Origin: Bacillota bacterium
GTDB lineage: Bacteria; Bacillota; Clostridia; Peptostreptococcales; Anaerovoracaceae
Direction: 5' to 3'
Length of the DNA stretch: 64,000 nucleotides
NCBI GenBank assembly: GCA_017522185.1
Contig: JAFWZZ010000001.1
Location: forward strand, 1 to 64,000
The translations under genes and the position numbers were made by a program. How positions within the stretch are numbered: the first letter of the stretch is position 1; each line of letters opens with the position of its first letter. The notes beneath the pieces were generated by a model, which searched no databases, had not been told where the DNA came from, and saw only the letters and a program-made list of their open reading frames with translations. Shown one piece after another: positions 55,243 to 61,804 of the stretch.

Positions 55243-55422
55243 ATGGCAAGATACCGAAACATCGAATCAGCCTACAGAGAGATTAAGGCAAACGACCCCG
55301 ACACTTGTATAACCAGGTACCAGCTGCAGCAGATCATCCGCAGCGGCAAGATACCAGCACGAAAAAACGGCAAGTGTTACCTGTTCGATATGGACAAGCT
55401 GGAACAGTATTTGAGCAGCTAA
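55243..55422 (+). CDS. Excisionase-type (HTH_17) DNA-binding protein
   Basis: 59 residues from the ATG at 55243 (AAAGGGGA upstream). 'ITRYQLQQIIRSGKIPARKN' then 'CYLFDMDKLEQYL' follows the MerR-like winged-helix pattern of small Xis proteins. Second gene after the Cro-like gene, as in phage-inducible islands. Confidence 0.75.
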   Translation: MARYRNIESAYREIKANDPDTCITRYQLQQIIRSGKIPARKNGKCYLFDMDKLEQYLSS

Positions 55423-55522
55423 CCATCGAACCGAACGACCAACCGCCCAAAAAAAATCAAGCAAAAGCCGCCGTGCTTTTTGACTTGATAATATCGTTTA
55501 AACTTAGTACCACGGAGAAGGC

Positions 55523-56362
55523 ATGAGATTATATAAGAGAGCACTGACAAGAACGCCCGACTGGCAGCACATATGGGTAAGAGTTTACTCACAGAAACAC
55601 ACAGGAAGAAAAGGCAGAGGAGAGAAGCGGAACCCAACCACGGAATCCGTAAAAGCACATAATCAGAGAATGAGAATAAAAGAGGTTCACGTTTATATCC
55701 TCTCTTACTTCCGTGAGGGTGATCACTGGTTGTGCTTGACGTATGATGATAATCATGTTCCAGAAAGTGAAGAGGAAGCACTAAACAATGTAAGAAACTT
55801 CAAAAGACGAATAGATAGAAAATGCAAACCGCTGGAAATCGAAGTATTTGCTTTATGGAATGTGGAAAAAGGAGCAGAGAAGGAACGATTTCATCATCAC
55901 ATGATTATGAACCAGGAAGTAGAAAGAGAACTCATCGAAGAGTGCTGGGGCTATGGAATCATATTATTTAAGCGTCTGGACGACAAAGCCTACAACAGCG
56001 ACGATTATTATAGCCTGGCAGAATACATCGTTAAACAATCCACAGCGGAGACCTGCGACGGAAAGAAGAACCGACCGGCATATCACAAGACCAGAAATAT
56101 AAAAAAGCCTATAACCAAGATTTCTGATGTGCAGGAGATGGAAGTAAAAGAGTTTAAAGATTATGAGGTCGTAGATGTAGAGGAGCACACGGATCCAATA
56201 ACAGGGCTAATCTCCCTTGAATACAGAATGAAAAGCAAAGTAAAGGAGCCACAAAAACACTGGCACAGGGGGAAACCTGCAGCCTTCCGGAAAGCATATC
56301 CCACATATAACGATTACATGGAAGAACAATTGAGCTTATTTGAAGAGGGGGTGAGAACATGA
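55523..56362 (+). CDS. HUH-endonuclease replication initiator (Rep)
   Basis: 279 residues. 'HWLCLTYDDNHVPES' (~68-82), the HUH metal motif 'RFHHHMIMN' (H124-H126), and candidate catalytic tyrosines in 'DYYSLAEYIVKQS' (Y162, Y163, Y168 followed by K171) are in the order of rolling-circle Rep proteins of small phages and plasmids. It would nick a double-strand origin. The gene overlaps the next by ATGA. I infer that the excised element replicates by rolling circle; most phage-inducible islands instead carry a primase-helicase. Confidence 0.8.
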   Translation: MRLYKRALTRTPDWQHIWVRVYSQKHTGRKGRGEKRNPTTESVKAHNQRMRIKEVHVYILSYFREGDHWLCLTYDDNHVPESEEEALNNVRNFKRRIDRKCKPLEIEVFALWNVEKGAEKERFHHHMIMNQEVERELIEECWGYGIILFKRLDDKAYNSDDYYSLAEYIVKQSTAETCDGKKNRPAYHKTRNIKKPITKISDVQEMEVKEFKDYEVVDVEEHTDPITGLISLEYRMKSKVKEPQKHWHRGKPAAFRKAYPTYNDYMEEQLSLFEEGVRT

Positions 56363-56667
56363 TAAAAGCTAAAGATATGAAAAAGGGAGAAAAGTATATT
56401 GTAGAGCTGTCCGGCTCTTTAGTCAGACGGAAAAAAATCATAAGCGACTACGCTATGCAGTCCATGGCCGAACAGATTGCAGATATCATTCTGAGCGAAT
56501 GGGAAGAAGTCACCATAAAAGAAATGAGCTGGAACCAGGGCAAAACAAAAACAAGGTTCACCTATATTACAGATAGAAAGCTATCGAAAGAGGAATTGGA
56601 CAAGGCAAGAAATGTTTTACGAGGAATCAATCATAAAAGCTGCAAAATAGTTTTGATTGAACCATGA
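56359..56667 (+). CDS. Hypothetical protein downstream of Rep
   Basis: 102 residues, mixed charge, with 'RKKIISDYAMQSMAEQIADI' and 'WNQGKTKTRFTYITDRKLSK'. No motif I recognise and no membrane helix. Translationally coupled to rep by ATGA, so probably acts with it (possibly a single-stranded-DNA or replication accessory protein; guess). Confidence 0.75.
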   Translation: MIKAKDMKKGEKYIVELSGSLVRRKKIISDYAMQSMAEQIADIILSEWEEVTIKEMSWNQGKTKTRFTYITDRKLSKEELDKARNVLRGINHKSCKIVLIEP

Positions 56668-56679
56668 AGAGGTAACACC

Positions 56680-56790
56680 ATGGAATACATAAAAGTAATG
56701 CTGGCCTACTTAGGGGCCGCTGCCCTGGGCGTATTTATCGCCCTGTGGCTCACCGGAAGCTTATACCAGCACGGCATGCCTATATGCTGA
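56680..56790 (+). CDS. Small membrane protein
   Basis: 36 residues, MEYIKVMLAYLGAAALGVFI followed by ALWLTG and a short polar tail ending PIC. A single hydrophobic helix covers most of it. Ribosome site GAAGAGGT. Similar in size to small membrane proteins of filamentous phages, but too short for a family call. Confidence 0.6.
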   Translation: MEYIKVMLAYLGAAALGVFIALWLTGSLYQHGMPIC

Positions 56791-56814
56791 CTGTATAAAG
56801 AATAAATTATAGCT

Positions 56815-56840
56815 AAATCCGCAAACCGATTTGCGGATTT
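56815..56840. promoter_or_regulatory. Palindrome/hairpin in the leader of the Cys-rich gene
   Basis: AAATCCGCAAA-CCGA-TTTGCGGATTT, perfect 11-bp arms, 20 bp before the start at 56861. Confidence 0.75.
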
Positions 56841-56860
56841 GAAAGAAAGGAGAAACCACC

Positions 56861-57037
56861 ATGAGAAGAAACTATTTTGAAGTCTGCCAGAAGTGCGGCG
56901 CACATTTGGATCCAGGCGAGAAGTGCGACTGTGAAGAGGTAAAAAACTGGTGGGCCGCAAAACTGCAGTCCCAAAAGCACAGACCAATCCCACCCCTGAG
57001 AACAACTACAGCACAAAGAGAGGAGAAACACATATGA
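56861..57037 (+). CDS. Small Cys-rich (zinc-ribbon-like) protein
   Basis: 58 residues; 'CQKCGAHLDPGEKCDCEE' gives a CxxC-x10-CxC arrangement suited to zinc. Basic C-terminal half. AAAGGAG before the ATG. Overlaps the next start (ATATGA). Confidence 0.65.
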   Translation: MRRNYFEVCQKCGAHLDPGEKCDCEEVKNWWAAKLQSQKHRPIPPLRTTTAQREEKHI

Positions 57038-57282
57038 ACAAGGCATTGACAGCGGAAATCAAGAAATACTACGAAAAAGTCTATGAACCAGAAGACACGG
57101 AAGAAATCAGATCTGCGTGCAGAGAATTTGAAGAGGAACTAGAAAAGCATGTATTTGATTTTGAAACCCAGGATGCTATCGACTGCAAAGCCTCTACAAT
57201 AGCAGTATATCAGCGTTACAAGGGCTTTATAGATGGCTACTCGTTTTGCTTAACCATGTTGGGGATGAACGGAGAGGGCTAA
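57034..57282 (+). CDS. Hypothetical small helical protein
   Basis: 82 residues, acidic and helical ('YYEKVYEPEDTEEIRSACRE'), ending 'IDGYSFCLTMLGMNGEG', which is reminiscent of the C-terminal end of DUF6809 but without its N-terminal hallmark. AGAGGAG before the ATG at 57034. Function unknown. Confidence 0.7.
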   Translation: MNKALTAEIKKYYEKVYEPEDTEEIRSACREFEEELEKHVFDFETQDAIDCKASTIAVYQRYKGFIDGYSFCLTMLGMNGEG

Positions 57283-57284
57283 TA

Positions 57285-57533
57285 ATGAGACGTATAGACA
57301 AAGAAACGTTCAAGGCGTTCAAGATAAATAACCTAATGGGCATATATTACCGCCTCACTACATACAGCACAAAACAACTGGTGGCAGCGTGGCAAAAGTG
57401 CCAGTGGCCGGAAGATGAAAAAGCCGCCGAAATATGCAAAGCACTATTCAGCAGAGCGTATAAGACGGTCGAAGGACTCGAAAAAAGGTATAAAAAAAGT
57501 GCCCCAACCGCCCAAGGTCAAAGCACAAGATGA
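57285..57533 (+). CDS. Hypothetical protein
   Basis: 82 residues, basic. 'RRIDKETFKAFKINNLMGIY' and 'WQKCQWPEDEKAAEICKALF'. No family recognised. Two bases after the previous gene, so in the same transcript. Confidence 0.65.
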   Translation: MRRIDKETFKAFKINNLMGIYYRLTTYSTKQLVAAWQKCQWPEDEKAAEICKALFSRAYKTVEGLEKRYKKSAPTAQGQSTR

Positions 57534-58029
57534 TATAGAAAAACCACTCATCTGTGGGCATTATACCACCTCATGGGGCAAAGTGCAAGCATTTTGCACC
57601 AAATCAAACCCATAACCTGTGAAGAGGCTCCAACGCACCTCAAACCATCGAGCCTCTTCAGCATCCCATAATATAGCACCAAACCGGCTCTAAAGGCAAG
57701 ACAAGAACAAGATTATAATTCGGCAGTTTCCGGCAGCCGTACAACGTAACAAAAGGCACCGCAGAAAGCAAAAAGCAAGCAGTACCCAGTGCTTGTTACG
57801 TGTAAAAATTGCCTGGATACAGCCCGAACTCTTAACAGAAGTACCTCTATCGGCATCATGGGAGCAATAGCCCATGAAGAGGCACACAGATATCTGATTT
57901 AGCCTTTTTAGCCCCATCGCGTGACATGTAGGCGCGTACGCGCGCAAGCAGACCAAAATAACATCACTTTGAGCAATTTTGGCACTTTAGCACTATGCGC
58001 AAGACATGCACGCATACACACGCACGCGT
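57534..58029. other. Non-coding region of the element; candidate replication origin
   Basis: Nearly 500 bp with no gene I can support. It contains GAAGAGGCTC (57621-57630) facing GAGCCTCTTC (57650-57659), a GC-rich alternating stretch near 57930-57950 (GGCGCGTACGCGCG), and ACGC/GCAC-rich sequence before the palindrome at 58030. Lying downstream of an HUH rep and outside genes, it is the best place in the element for a rolling-circle origin, but no nick site is identifiable. Confidence 0.4.
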
Positions 58030-58054
58030 AAATCCGTAAACTGTTTACGGATTT
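58030..58054. promoter_or_regulatory. Palindrome/hairpin in the leader of the 58069 gene
   Basis: AAATCCGTAAA-CTG-TTTACGGATTT, perfect 11-bp arms, ending 14 bp before the start codon and just before GGAAAGGAG. Confidence 0.75.
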
Positions 58055-58068
58055 GGAAAGGAGACAAC

Positions 58069-58221
58069 ATGATCAAGATTAAATTGACCTATGACAAAGA
58101 CGAAGAAAAAGAAGCAATACTGAACGCCATCGAAGACGTGGTAGAAATAAACAGCATGCTGCCTAAACCGGACGAGAAAAGAAAACGCCTGGTAATCTGG
58201 GCCAAGCATAAAACACAGTAA
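58069..58221 (+). CDS. Small hypothetical protein
   Basis: 50 residues, 'IKIKLTYDKDEEKEAILNAI' then a basic end 'KRKRLVIWAKHKTQ'. AAAGGAG ribosome site. Resembles the short ferredoxin-fold-like phage proteins annotated as hypothetical; no function. Confidence 0.6.
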   Translation: MIKIKLTYDKDEEKEAILNAIEDVVEINSMLPKPDEKRKRLVIWAKHKTQ

Positions 58222-58236
58222 CTTGAAGAGGTTCGC

Positions 58237-58368
58237 ATGAAAATCGAAATCTATATCAATGATCGACCAATCGAGGAATTTTCCAAAGAGGAGCTGCATG
58301 AAATCGGGACGATCTTGACCGAGCGGGCCATGAAGGCCGCCGGCTACGTAAGGGAATCACTACGATAA
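58237..58368 (+). CDS. Small hypothetical protein
   Basis: 43 residues, 'KIEIYINDRPIEEFSKEELH' and ending 'AAGYVRESLR'. Ribosome site GAAGAGG 7 bases before the ATG. The 'YVRESLR' ending is a common wording in small proteins of clostridial mobile elements. Confidence 0.55.
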   Translation: MKIEIYINDRPIEEFSKEELHEIGTILTERAMKAAGYVRESLR

Positions 58369-58465
58369 CGACCGTCAGACGCGGTTATCCGGGAAATTCG
58401 TACAACTTGCTACAATAGCCATAAAACAGGCTGCGCATGATACAATACACACCATAACTCACAGT

Positions 58466-58497
58466 AAGGACCAGTGTTGGCGAACTGGTCCTTTTTC
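58466..58497 (+). terminator. Terminator after the small-gene operon
   Basis: AAGGACCAG, loop TGTTGGCGAA, CTGGTCCTTTTTC. It overlaps the first codons of the truncated capsid fragment, so that fragment is not expressed from this transcript by normal means. Confidence 0.8.
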
Positions 58498-58499
58498 TT

Positions 58500-59019
58500 A
58501 TTTTCCCTCTTCAAAAACGGTGCAAGACACACCCTAAAGGACTATGCAGACATGGCTCTCAGGACCGCCAGTAAGCGGGCATACTTAACCGGAGAGGGCA
58601 AAAAACGCAAGGAGTGGGGAATTGCTACGGTTATCATGAATAAGCGTGGAAATCCGTGTCCTCTGTGCCTTCCTTTTATTGACAAAGATATCTTGAGGGC
58701 GCTAAAAGTTGACATATTGAAAGACGTAAATGACAATGATATAATTACTGAAATCAGACATGATTCAGAAGGCAATATAGTTCCGATCATTTATGTTGAT
58801 GTTGATGATTTTTATAGTTCGTACCAAGGCCGCATCTACGTTGGAGATGAGGGCTTAGATGGAATCTTTGATGATAATAGAAATATCAAGGTTGATAATC
58901 TGTGGGAAATTATTTCTGAAACAATGCCACACTACATGAATGGAGAGGAACCACCAAATGACACAATCGCTAAAATATATGAATTGATTGATGAGGTATT
59001 CAATGAAAAACAGGGATAA
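58500..59019 (+). pseudogene. Chimeric fragment of phage minor capsid protein
   Basis: The open frame starts inside the terminator with no ribosome site. Its first ~55 codons ('HTLKDYADMALRTASKRAYL', 'KKRKEWGIATVIMNKRGNPC' and 'CLPF') closely follow the C-terminal region of phage minor capsid protein 2, including the two cysteines of 'PCPLC'. After CLPF (near 58678) the similarity ends: the family continues with 'VLIDDVWSGG', this frame with 'IDKDILRALKVDI'. The remaining ~110 residues are acidic and unrelated to anything I know. I read it as a 5'-truncated capsid gene joined to foreign sequence. An internal start (e.g. ATG at 58552 or 58636) could still express the tail. Confidence 0.6.
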
Positions 59020-59227
59020 GTTTTTGAAAATGGAATCGTGGGGAGAATATACAGAAAACCGAGAACTGTTTAAGGATATGAGCTTTAAATCTGACGATGA
59101 AGTGTTTGCTCATTGGAAGAAATTATTGGATGCTCATATCAGAGAGCACGGCCATAATGATAGCCGCAAGCCAAAGACTGTGCATGACGATTATTTTGGA
59201 ACAGCGAAAAGTAAAAGTGATTCTTAA
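59003..59227 (+). CDS. Small hypothetical protein, coupled to the chimeric frame
   Basis: 74 residues, 'FLKMESWGEYTENRELFKDM' then 'HWKKLLDAHIREHGHNDS'. GAGG 5-6 bases before the ATG; it overlaps the end of the preceding frame. With that frame it forms a small cassette between two terminators (58466 and 59244). Function unknown. Confidence 0.6.
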   Translation: MKNRDKFLKMESWGEYTENRELFKDMSFKSDDEVFAHWKKLLDAHIREHGHNDSRKPKTVHDDYFGTAKSKSDS

Positions 59228-59243
59228 AGTATAATTAGTAACT

Positions 59244-59270
59244 AAGACCGGTACACACTGGTCTTTTATT
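59244..59270 (+). terminator. Terminator of the capsid-fragment cassette
   Basis: AAGACC, loop GGTACACACT, GGTCTTTTATT. Confidence 0.75.
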
Positions 59271-59301
59271 ATACCCAAAAACAAGAAAGAGAGGATAAAC
59301 C

Positions 59302-59385
59302 ATGAAACTGAGAGTAACAGCGACTGCGTTCTTCGATAAAAAAGAACAGAAGTACATTGCAATAACCACAGCTTTTGAGGTATAA
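59302..59385 (+). CDS. Very small hypothetical protein
   Basis: 27 residues, MKLRVTATAFFDKKEQKYIA then ITTAFEV. GAGAGGA site upstream. Such short beta-strand peptides precede phage structural genes in some clostridial prophages; evidence here is only the ribosome site and the clean frame. Confidence 0.4.
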   Translation: MKLRVTATAFFDKKEQKYIAITTAFEV

Positions 59386-59451
59386 TGTTCTTGCAAATAA
59401 ATACCGAGTACCGCAAGGTGATCTCCTTACGCCTTGTCAACGCTTTTAACA

Positions 59452-59494
59452 GCATGGGAAAATAACTGACTTACACGGTTATTGTCTCATGCTT
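59452..59494 (+). terminator. Terminator
   Basis: GCATGGGAAAATAAC pairs with GTTATTGTCTCATGC (two mismatches), followed by TTTTTTATTT. Confidence 0.7.
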
Positions 59495-59577
59495 TTTTAT
59501 TTGCACAGTTGAATAACATCAAATAATCCAAACCAAAATCTACAGCCCAAGAGGCTTAAAACAGGAGAAACCACAAA

Positions 59578-60225
59578 ATGAGCAAAAAAACAAAACTGCT
59601 GACCCTCTTCACAAGCTACAAGAAAGAGTATACTGAGTGCCAAGAGCTGCTGAAAGGAATCCAGGCAAACGACTCTTTGTCTGAAGGGGGAAAGGCGTAG
59701 GAAAAGAAAAAAATTTTAGATAGGCTGGCAGCGAGTGCCTCTAAGCACCATGATGATGCGACATCAATTATCACAGACGGCCTGGCTGCCTTGGAAGACA
59801 AGTGGAACAAAGGAGCCACGGGAAAACTTACAGATGCAGGATATCAAGCCGGCTTATCTAATGTGCTGAAGATGATCGAACTCGACGCAATCCGGAACGA
59901 GGCCGACATCAAGGGCATCATCGAAACATATCAAGACGACTTCAACGCCATGGCCACAGTAAAAGCAGCTCTGGCGAAAAGCACAAAACAGGAAGTCAAG
60001 AAACTTACATACCTTGTGCCGGAAGACACCAGAGAAACTACTAGAAATCTGCTGAATCAGCTGCAGGCGAATGTAAACAGCTACATGAACAAAACAAACG
60101 TCCAGAATTCCGTTAAAAGCTGGAACGCGTTCAATACACGAAACGGCAACGTGGCCGCAAGCATGGACGGCATGATGAAATTTGTCGAAGACAGACTGAC
60201 AGACGACTTGGAAGTAGTGAAATAA
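59578..60225 (+). CDS. Helical protein interrupted by one in-frame amber codon
   Basis: One frame of 216 codons from a good start (CAGGAGAAACC before ATG 59578) to TAA at 60225, broken only by TAG at 59698-59700 (codon 41). Frame, composition and helical pattern run smoothly across it: 'LKGIQANDSLSEGGKA' / 'EKKKILDRLAASASKHHDD'. The downstream part has no AUG near the break. The protein is helical and soluble, with 'EDTRETTRNLLNQLQANVNS'. It could be a fresh nonsense mutation, a sequencing error or a readthrough site. Function unknown. Confidence 0.65.
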
Positions 60226-60256
60226 GATGGACTGGCTGCAGAGCGGCCTAAATAAT

Positions 60257-60312
60257 GCCCCAGGCAGTAACTCTCCCACGATATGGGAACCGGCAAACCC
60301 TGGGGCCTTTTT
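60257..60312 (+). terminator. Terminator with nested hairpin
   Basis: GCCCCAGG (60257) pairs with CCTGGGGC (60299-60306), followed by CTTTTTAT; an inner CCCA-CGATA-TGGG hairpin sits in the loop. Confidence 0.7.
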
Positions 60313-60339
60313 ATATCCAAAACATGAAGAGGTGCACAC

Positions 60340-61119
60340 ATGTGCAAAATGAACGTCCCAGCATGGGAAGAATTTGAATCATTTGTAAAATTGAAAATAT
60401 ACGACAGACTGGCGAGAGATAAAAAAGACTATTTTGAGGACGTACTGCAGGAATGCTATATTTCCTATGAAGAGGCAAAAGAAAGCTATGACGACAGCCA
60501 GGGCAAAAGCTTTGCCGGGTGGTTTATGTCTTATTATTTCTATGGAGCCATGCAAAAGGCCATCTATGGCGGCAGAACGGAGAGAATCATATCGGATCCA
60601 GTAAACACCGCCGACAGGTTGGACAGGCCTTTTGGAGATGATAATATCGATGATATGACTTTGGCAGATACCATCATCGATGAGACTGCAGAGCCGTGTC
60701 TGTATCGGTATACTGATTTAGAGTTTTGGAATGAAGTTGGCCGCCTGATTGTCGAAGGTGCAGCCAAAGCCGGAGAGATGCAAAAACAGATCATCAAAAC
60801 TATGCTGCAGCATGACTGTGGACTAAAAGAGGCACAGCGTATCCTGGGGGGGAATGGGGAAGACTATCCCAAATATGCCAGGGTATACAAAAACGCATGT
60901 GACAGCATACGGCGGCACATCACAGCCCATGTATTAAGCTGTAGAGGAAATTCAGCCATTGAAGAGGTAATCAGTTTTAGAGGGACGGGACTTTGTGCTT
61001 ATAAAGAGCACATCTTTACGTCCAGTGTTGAACTTTTGGCCATAAAGCGAGCTGACAAAAAGCGCAACGCGAAAGATATAGGAAAGCTTATCAAAACAAG
61101 CCCCAAAATGACGTTTTAA
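60340..61119 (+). CDS. Sigma-70-like regulatory protein
   Basis: 259 residues. Residues ~28-75 ('YFEDVLQECYISYEEAKESY', 'GKSFAGWFMSYYFYGAMQKA') reproduce the region 2 pattern of sigma-70 factors (DLLQEGYIALYEAVERYDP... SFTTYA... GA). The middle ('LADTIIDETAEPCLYRY') resembles the region 3 linker, and the C-terminal third could carry region 4 ('CGLKEAQRILGGNGEDYPKY'), though a clear helix-turn-helix is not evident. GAAGAGGTG before the start. Last gene of the element; it may direct late or packaging transcription. Could also be a degenerate sigma or an antirepressor. Confidence 0.6.
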   Translation: MCKMNVPAWEEFESFVKLKIYDRLARDKKDYFEDVLQECYISYEEAKESYDDSQGKSFAGWFMSYYFYGAMQKAIYGGRTERIISDPVNTADRLDRPFGDDNIDDMTLADTIIDETAEPCLYRYTDLEFWNEVGRLIVEGAAKAGEMQKQIIKTMLQHDCGLKEAQRILGGNGEDYPKYARVYKNACDSIRRHITAHVLSCRGNSAIEEVISFRGTGLCAYKEHIFTSSVELLAIKRADKKRNAKDIGKLIKTSPKMTF

Positions 61120-61451
61120 GCGTTTTTATTTTTCAACCAACGAATTAGCCATTGAAGAGATTTTGAAAGAAAACAGCCTAATTTCTGCCAGCCACAGACA
61201 CTAATAAGCCGCAATAGTACACAGTTATACTTTTAATTTAGCCACTTTTCCATTATAACCATTGGAAATAGTGGTTTTTATGTGATGTTATTTAGCCATT
61301 TTTTAGCCAAAAAGAGGTTGATAACATCCAAAAACACTCATTAACATTCGACAATATACAATTATATTGAACAATACTAAAATATTGCAATTTCAACGTT
61401 TCTACTTATTCATCATTGAAAATTCAACACATACAAAAATACGACACAATC
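61120..61451. other. AT-rich right end of the element, no gene seen
   Basis: About 330 bp, A+T-rich, no frame with a ribosome site. Holds AATTTCAACGTTTC at 61389-61402, the same 14-mer as next to attL and, inverted, near the direct repeats upstream of int; likely arm-type sites for the integrase. Confidence 0.5.
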
Positions 61452-61490
61452 ATGCGAAGGTTAGGGGTTCGAGTCCCTTATGGCGCACCA
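61452..61490 (+). repeat. attR (duplicated tRNA-Arg 3' end)
   Basis: Same 39 bp as attL with A for G at T-stem position 49 and T for C at position 65, so the pair A49-U65 is kept. No tRNA 5' half precedes it, so it is a fragment. Confidence 0.85.
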
Positions 61491-61499
61491 ATAAAAAAG

Positions 61500-61527
61500 C
61501 AACCACCATACGGTGGTTGTTTTTTTA
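61500..61527 (+). terminator. Terminator after attR
   Basis: CAACCACC-ATAC-GGTGGTTG then TTTTTTT. Probably the original terminator of tRNA-Arg before integration. Confidence 0.85.
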
Positions 61528-61531
61528 TTAT

Positions 61532-61746
61532 GTGTGCATATAGTGCTAGGGACTCGAACCCGCAAGGGCGTGGCTGTGAAGCGAGTCAGTCCGGTGAACT
61601 GACGAGTAAGCCACGGTCCAAGCCGACCGATTGGGGAGGCTCAGGACAGCAGACCTGCCTGACCAACGGGAAGGCCAGGGCTGCGAAGTCCCTTATGGCG
61701 CACCAAATAAAAATAGACATCCTATCGGGTGTCTGTTTTTATTTTT
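61532..61746 (+). ncRNA. Structured RNA, raiA-motif candidate
   Basis: GC-rich compared with its surroundings, with nested pairings: outer GTGTGC/GCGCAC and AGGGACT/AGTCCCT; a GCAA tetraloop hairpin (CCC-GCAA-GGG); GTGGCT/AGCCAC enclosing GTCAGT/ACTGAC; GGTC/GACC; TCAGG/CCTGA. It ends in its own terminator (AGACATCC/GGGTGTCT plus T-run, 61715-61746). No protein reading is plausible. Size (~175 nt plus terminator) and wording remind me of the raiA RNA of Bacillota, but I cannot confirm it. The 3' strand of the outer stem, GTCCCTTATGGCGCACCA (61688-61705), is identical to the attR tRNA end. Confidence 0.55.
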
Positions 61747-61804
61747 TGGGCTCTGTTAATAATTTTGGGGTGGAGGCTATTCTGAATAGAATATGGGCCT
61801 CTTT

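Larger units (their letters stand above)
51109..61490. mobile_element. Integrated satellite-like element at tRNA-Arg
   Basis: About 10.3 kb bounded by a 39-bp repeat of the tRNA 3' end (51109-51147 and 61452-61490; two differences). Order: integrase and AlbA/ATPase and XRE repressor on the minus strand; then Cro-like, Xis-like, HUH Rep and about a dozen small genes on the plus strand. This is the lysogeny-module layout of phage-inducible islands. No terminase, portal, tail, lysis, relaxase or coupling protein is recognisable, so it is not a complete prophage or conjugative element. Small genes often carry the ribosome-site wording TGAAGAGG. Confidence 0.88.

Noticed and set aside
57690-57956. 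Minus-strand 88-codon frame in the gene-free block
   Set aside because: No ribosome site, Cys/Leu-rich composition, opposite to all neighbours.
61452-61490. A second functional tRNA-Arg
   Set aside because: Only the 3' 39 bases are present; no D arm or anticodon stem precedes it.
51109-61490. Complete inovirus prophage
   Set aside because: HUH Rep and a small membrane protein suggest it, but there is no Zot-type ATPase, no coat-protein set and no secretion gene.
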